This document shows, piece by piece, positions 12,642 through 15,835 of a DNA stretch of 15,835 nucleotides. The stretch's first letter is position 1. Every line of letters begins with the position of its first letter. Source of the DNA: Casp-actino8 sp001510335. Its GTDB lineage: Bacteria; Actinomycetota; Acidimicrobiia; Acidimicrobiales; Ilumatobacteraceae. The notes under the pieces were generated by a model. That model made no database searches and was not told the DNA's origin. It was given only the letters and a program-made list of their open reading frames with translations. The stretch is from the NCBI GenBank assembly GCA_027729635.1, contig JAQCEM010000042.1, forward strand, positions 1 through 15,835, read 5' to 3'. The translations under genes and the position numbers were made by a program.

Positions 12642-14711
12642 TCAGGGACGCAAATGCAGAGCCAGCAACAAGACTGCGGGTATTCCTTGATCGCGCAACA
12701 TCGCGCCAGCAACTGTTGCGGTCCATCGAGTTCGCACATCGGTTGATACCAATAAAACAGGGCCACGGGGTAAATCGTGGTCGCTCGCGATCGTCAACAC
12801 TTTTTCGAGATGTGCGACCACCGGTGTCGATGCCGCATCATCGGGCAATACTGCGCCCGTCCAGGTAAAAACCTCGTGCATCGGCAACTTGCCAACCTTG
12901 GCAATATGTTCGGCGAGTTGACGATTTGAGCGCATGTCGAGGGCAGGTAACGGAACAACCGAGGTCGGTCGCGTTCCCCACACCTTTGACCAGCGTCCAA
13001 GTGTTGCTACCGCCCCATCGAGCATCACTTGCGGAATTTCACCAGGACGGCTTCGGGCAAGTTCGACCAACTCAAGAGACCAACCTGGATCATCGGCAAA
13101 GGCCACTGCTCGGCCCGCATTGAGCGAGAGGATGGTGCCCTTACGACTCACACCTTTTGGCCATTTCTTGCGAGGTTCAATCTCAGCGTCATTGCCGCGC
13201 ATGAACGCACGGGCCAACATCAACTTTTCATGTGACGGAGCGTCACCTGGGTACGGCAACTTTGAAGTACACACCGAGCAACGACCACATGCGGCCGGTT
13301 CGGGATCATCAAGCGACATTTGCAAATACGCCATCAAACATCCCTCACCATGGGCATATTTGCGCATGATGTCGGCTTCGTGTGAACGCACTTGTTTGAG
13401 GCCGTCCCACTTTTGGGTGTCATGAACATATGGTTGGCCTGTCGTCGCCCATGCCGTACCAACTTTTTCAACGACACCTTCGACCGCCAAGATTTTGAGC
13501 AAGGCTTCAAGTCGTCCGCGTCGCACGCCGGTTTCAGATTCAATCTCGAGCAAGCTTCGTGGCTGATCAACGAGAGTTGCCAAAACTTTGTTGGCGATTG
13601 GAGCTTCAGGAATTGAGGCTGTTGCAAAGTAGTCCCAGATTCGTTCGTCGGCATCGGATGGCAACAACACCCCGTCGGCGTGAGCAACCGCACGACCTGC
13701 ACGTCCAACCTGTTGGTAATACGCAACGGGAGTTGATGGTGAACCAACATGCACACAGAACCCCAGGTCTGGCTTGTCGTATCCCATACCGAGAGCCGAT
13801 GTCGCGACGACTGCTTTAATTTCGTTGTGGCGAAGTCGGTCTTCGATTGCTACTCGTGAATCGCCATCAAGTTGTCCGGTGTAAGCATCAACGTTGTAGC
13901 CACATGATGCTAAGAAGGCAGCAAGTTTGTCGGCCTCGGCCACTGTGAGCACATAGATGATTCCTGATCCAGGAAGTTGTTCAAGTGCATCAGCAATCCA
14001 CGCATAACGTTCAAGCGGACTTAAGCCAGGAACAACTGACAGTGTCAATGATGTTCGAGCCAACGTGCCGCGATATGTCACGGTATGCGAACCAAGCTGA
14101 TCACTCACATCTTTGGTGACGCGTTCATTAGCAGTTGCGGTTGTTGCCAATACCGAAGCAGTAGGCGTTGAAAGTAGCGCTCGCGCCAAACGTTGATAAT
14201 CAGGACGGAAATCAAATCCCCAGTCGCTAATGCAGTGAGCTTCATCAATGACGATTAATCCGACGCGCGCCAACAGGTCACCAAGTCGTGCCGCGAATCG
14301 TGGGTTGCCGAGTCTTTCGGGTGACACCAACAACACATCAAGCGTGTCGTTGTCGAGTTGACGAAAGACATCGTCCCATTCGTCAAAGTTGGTTGAGTTC
14401 ACAGTGGCGGCCACTAACCCCGCCCGTTCAGCGGCAGCAACCTGATCACGCATGAGAGCTAAGAGCGGTGACACCACCAAGGTTGGACCCGAACCTGAAT
14501 GGCGCAACGCATGAGTTGCAGCCCAATAGACCGCCGACTTACCCCAGCCCGTCGCTTGAACTACTAATACTCGTGATGCAGATTGCAGAACCGCGTGTAC
14601 GGCATCAACTTGATCACCGCGAGGACGTGCATCGGGACCAGCGAGCCGACCTAACACGATGTTCATATGTTCTTCGGCGAACTCGCGATTAGTTGATGCA
14701 GTTGTACTCAC
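12642..14711 (-). CDS. recQ: RecQ-family DNA helicase with a phosphoribosyltransferase-like C-terminus
   Basis: A 3'-5' DNA helicase of superfamily 2 (689 residues from GTG 14711; numbering below uses the longer 695-residue frame from TTG 14729). Helicase motifs: ATGWGKS (59-65), DEAH with the RecQ aromatic loop as DEAHCISDWGFDFRPDY (162-178), TTAT (196-199) and QQVGRAGR (339-346). The RecQ zinc site is present as C464, C481, C484 and C487. A winged-helix-like part lies between the helicase core and the zinc cysteines (about 375-430). No HRDC domain is evident. The last 200 residues contain EPRKKWPKG and GRAVAFADDPGW, segments I associate with actinobacterial RecQs. The protein ends in a phosphoribosyltransferase-like segment (655-695) whose acidic PRPP pair is replaced. 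GTG 14711 is preferred to TTG 14729 on codon grounds only, and neither has a clear Shine-Dalgarno. It follows an SDR gene closely and may be co-transcribed with it. Its role is DNA repair, outside the catabolic theme. Confidence 0.92.
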   Translation of the reverse strand: MSTTASTNREFAEEHMNIVLGRLAGPDARPRGDQVDAVHAVLQSASRVLVVQATGWGKSAVYWAATHALRHSGSGPTLVVSPLLALMRDQVAAAERAGLVAATVNSTNFDEWDDVFRQLDNDTLDVLLVSPERLGNPRFAARLGDLLARVGLIVIDEAHCISDWGFDFRPDYQRLARALLSTPTASVLATTATANERVTKDVSDQLGSHTVTYRGTLARTSLTLSVVPGLSPLERYAWIADALEQLPGSGIIYVLTVAEADKLAAFLASCGYNVDAYTGQLDGDSRVAIEDRLRHNEIKAVVATSALGMGYDKPDLGFCVHVGSPSTPVAYYQQVGRAGRAVAHADGVLLPSDADERIWDYFATASIPEAPIANKVLATLVDQPRSLLEIESETGVRRGRLEALLKILAVEGVVEKVGTAWATTGQPYVHDTQKWDGLKQVRSHEADIMRKYAHGEGCLMAYLQMSLDDPEPAACGRCSVCTSKLPYPGDAPSHEKLMLARAFMRGNDAEIEPRKKWPKGVSRKGTILSLNAGRAVAFADDPGWSLELVELARSRPGEIPQVMLDGAVATLGRWSKVWGTRPTSVVPLPALDMRSNRQLAEHIAKVGKLPMHEVFTWTGAVLPDDAASTPVVAHLEKVLTIASDHDLPRGPVLLVSTDVRTRWTATVAGAMLRDQGIPAVLLLALHLRP

Positions 14712-14753
14712 GACAACAGTGTGGCGCAAGGGTGTGTCATTCGGATGCGATTC

Positions 14754-15512
14754 CTAGAAAACCGTGTAACCACCGTCAACAACAACTTCTTGACCAGTGT
14801 GATACGTCAATGACGGGTCAGCCAAGAACACACCGATGTCGCGGAATTCGCTTGGTTCTGCCCAACGTCGCACGGGAGTTCGTCGCGTCGTGGCCTCACG
14901 AAACTTTTCATTTGCAAAAGCGGGTCCCGCAAGTTCAGTTTTCGTCCAACCAGGAACCAATGAGTTGACGCGAATCTGATGACGCGCCAAGCCAACCGCG
15001 AGTGCGCGGACGAGTCCATTGATCGCCGTCTTTGAAGTTCCGTACGCTTCATTGCCGGCTGCCCCGTGTATCGCCGAAGTTGATGACACCGCAGCCAAAC
15101 TTCCACCAGTTCCTTGAGCCACTAATACTTTGGCGGCTTCCCGCATCGTCACAAATACCGAATCAAGATTGACCGACATAATGGCGCGCCACTCTTTCAT
15201 CGTCATATCAATGAATGGTGTTCCCGTGCCCGATCGACCCGCATTTGCGATGCACCCATCAAGCCGACCAAAGTCGGCAACGGTTTGCGCCATCGTGTCG
15301 ACGATTTGTTGTTCGTCGCCCACATCACAGACGTATCCGCGAGCAGTCACTCCGTGAACTTCAAGAATGGCGACTGCCTCAGCGTTCTTTTCTGAACGTC
15401 GACCCCAAATTGCCAGCGACCCGCCAGCCGCAGCGATTCCTTCGGCCATGCCGAGACCAATACCCGAATTGCCGCCAGTGATCACAAAGACTTTGCCCGA
15501 TAGATCAGCCAT
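14754..15512 (-). CDS. Short-chain dehydrogenase/reductase (glucose/cyclohexanol dehydrogenase-like)
   Basis: A 252-residue classical SDR. TGGNSGIG is at 12-19; the usual NNAG is ANAG (89-92) here; the catalytic residues are N115, S144, Y157 and K161. G37-R38-R39 after the second strand favours NADP(H). VDGGYTVF forms the C-terminus. The open frame continues 71 codons upstream to 15725, but the ATG at 15512 is chosen because MADLSGKVFVITGG is the normal SDR beginning and the extension lies antisense to another gene. The start has no good Shine-Dalgarno. The stop is 42 bases from the preferred RecQ start, so the two may share a transcript. It is divergent from the membrane-protein gene at 15588. 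The substrate is unknown; it is one of three SDRs in the window. Confidence 0.9.
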   Translation of the reverse strand: MADLSGKVFVITGGNSGIGLGMAEGIAAAGGSLAIWGRRSEKNAEAVAILEVHGVTARGYVCDVGDEQQIVDTMAQTVADFGRLDGCIANAGRSGTGTPFIDMTMKEWRAIMSVNLDSVFVTMREAAKVLVAQGTGGSLAAVSSTSAIHGAAGNEAYGTSKTAINGLVRALAVGLARHQIRVNSLVPGWTKTELAGPAFANEKFREATTRRTPVRRWAEPSEFRDIGVFLADPSLTYHTGQEVVVDGGYTVF

Positions 15513-15540
15513 ACCGAGACATTTGTGGTAAGGTAAGCCA

Positions 15541-15568
15541 CGAACAGTTCGCTGTCGGCGAACCGAAC
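15541..15568. promoter_or_regulatory. overlapping inverted repeats with three CGAAC units in a divergent promoter region
   Basis: CGAACAGTTCG (15541-15551) is palindromic around a central A. Overlapping it, GTTCGC and GCGAAC (15547-15552, 15558-15563) form a 6-bp stem with a 5-base loop. A third CGAAC follows at 15564-15568. The cluster fills the 75-base gap between the SDR and membrane-protein starts and could be an operator with alternative pairings, or a leader hairpin of the plus-strand gene. Confidence 0.35.
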
Positions 15569-15571
15569 AAC

Positions 15572-15580
15572 AAAGGAAGG
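15572..15580 (+). promoter_or_regulatory. ribosome binding site of the membrane-protein gene
   Basis: AAAGGAAGG ends seven bases before GTG at 15588. It decides this GTG over the GTG at 15583, which runs straight into a stop. Confidence 0.6.
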
Positions 15581-15587
15581 TCGTGGA

Positions 15588-15835
15588 GTGAACAAAGTTC
15601 TGAGTGTCCGTGTGTGGTTCTGGATCCTGATCGTCGGGAACGCCGTCGGCGGTGCGTTGATTCCGTCGCTGTCCGCGGCTGACGAAGCCGAGAGTTGGTG
15701 GGGCGCTGGGAATGTGCAGGCTCACGACGAGATCTACGAGCGTTTCCTCGCCTACTTCTTGTTCGGAGTCGTCTTTATTCTGATCGGTATCGCAGTTCTG
15801 GTGTCTGGGCGGGTGTTTAGCCAGTTGGCCTTGGT
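15588..15835 (+). CDS. Putative small membrane protein (partial, 3' end outside window)
   Basis: An open frame of 82 codons from GTG to the window edge, with no stop. I do not recognise the family. Two hydrophobic segments are visible: residues 9-29 (starting VWFWILIVGNAVGG) and 55-75 (AYFLFGVVFILIGIAVLVSG). Between them is a polar, acidic loop of about 25 residues (ADEAESWWGAGN then AHDEIYER), probably outside the membrane. The first segment ends in SLSAADEA, so it might instead be a cleavable signal sequence. The start is supported by AAAGGAAGG at a spacing of seven bases. It is divergent from an SDR gene across a 75-base region with inverted repeats. More transmembrane segments may follow beyond the window. 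Confidence 0.7.
   Translation, partial: MNKVLSVRVWFWILIVGNAVGGALIPSLSAADEAESWWGAGNVQAHDEIYERFLAYFLFGVVFILIGIAVLVSGRVFSQLAL

Noticed and set aside
15541..15563. LexA (SOS) box of the CGAAC-N4-GTTCG type
   Set aside because: The half-sites CGAAC and GTTCG are present, but the spacer is one base instead of four, so a standard Gram-positive LexA site is not supported.
15513..15725. 71-codon N-terminal extension of the last SDR
   Set aside because: It overlaps the membrane-protein gene on the other strand and adds a sequence atypical for SDRs. The ATG at 15512 gives a standard N-terminus.
1..15835. CRISPR array, insertion sequence, phage or toxin-antitoxin module, tRNA or rRNA gene
   Set aside because: I found no spaced direct repeats, transposase or integrase motifs, attachment-like repeats or structured RNA genes. 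The gaps between genes are too short to hide most of these.

Overview
The window looks like chromosomal DNA of an actinobacterium, most plausibly of the Acidimicrobiia (Ilumatobacteraceae-like). The grounds are the protein families: an EthA-type Baeyer-Villiger monooxygenase, an ABC-F protein with the DEPDNYLD variant that I remember from actinobacteria, a RecQ with the C-terminal region I associate with actinobacterial RecQs, and a LivJ-type lipoprotein with an Asp/Ala/Pro-rich linker. Base composition is moderate for the phylum by eye. This placement is inference; there is no rRNA or tRNA gene. Coding density is very high: no gene-free stretch reaches 300 bases and the longest is about 120. 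I see no mobile element, CRISPR array or RNA gene.

Layout. (1) Minus strand, 4153 to 1: a tightly spaced run (gaps of about 45, 40 and 45 bases) of a split-barrel flavin-type protein, a carotenoid oxygenase with all four iron-binding histidines, a LivJ-type substrate-binding lipoprotein, and a LivH permease cut by the window edge. A TetR regulator lies just upstream on the same strand. (2) Plus strand, 4964 to 9315: a compact operon of a short-chain dehydrogenase (SDR), an enone-reductase-like MDR protein joined by a one-base stop/start overlap, an ABC-F ATPase, and a di-iron hydroxylase of the sterol desaturase superfamily. The TetR gene is divergent from this operon, and a palindrome sits between them. 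(3) Minus strand, 10800 to 9319: an EthA-like monooxygenase, ending three bases from the hydroxylase gene. (4) Plus strand, 10894 to 11772: an aldo/keto reductase. (5) Minus strand, 15512 to 11780: an SDR, then RecQ, then another SDR. (6) Plus strand from 15588: a small membrane protein that runs off the window.

How it may fit together (inference). Oxidative C=C cleavage, enone double-bond reduction, Baeyer-Villiger oxygen insertion, di-iron hydroxylation, several NAD(P)-dependent dehydrogenases and a Liv-type uptake system, next to one TetR gene, suit catabolism of an isoprenoid or apocarotenoid-like, or other alicyclic or aryl-alkene, ketone. The substrate is not determined by the sequence. 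The ABC-F gene inside the enzyme operon is the odd member. RecQ and the terminal membrane protein are probably unrelated to the pathway.
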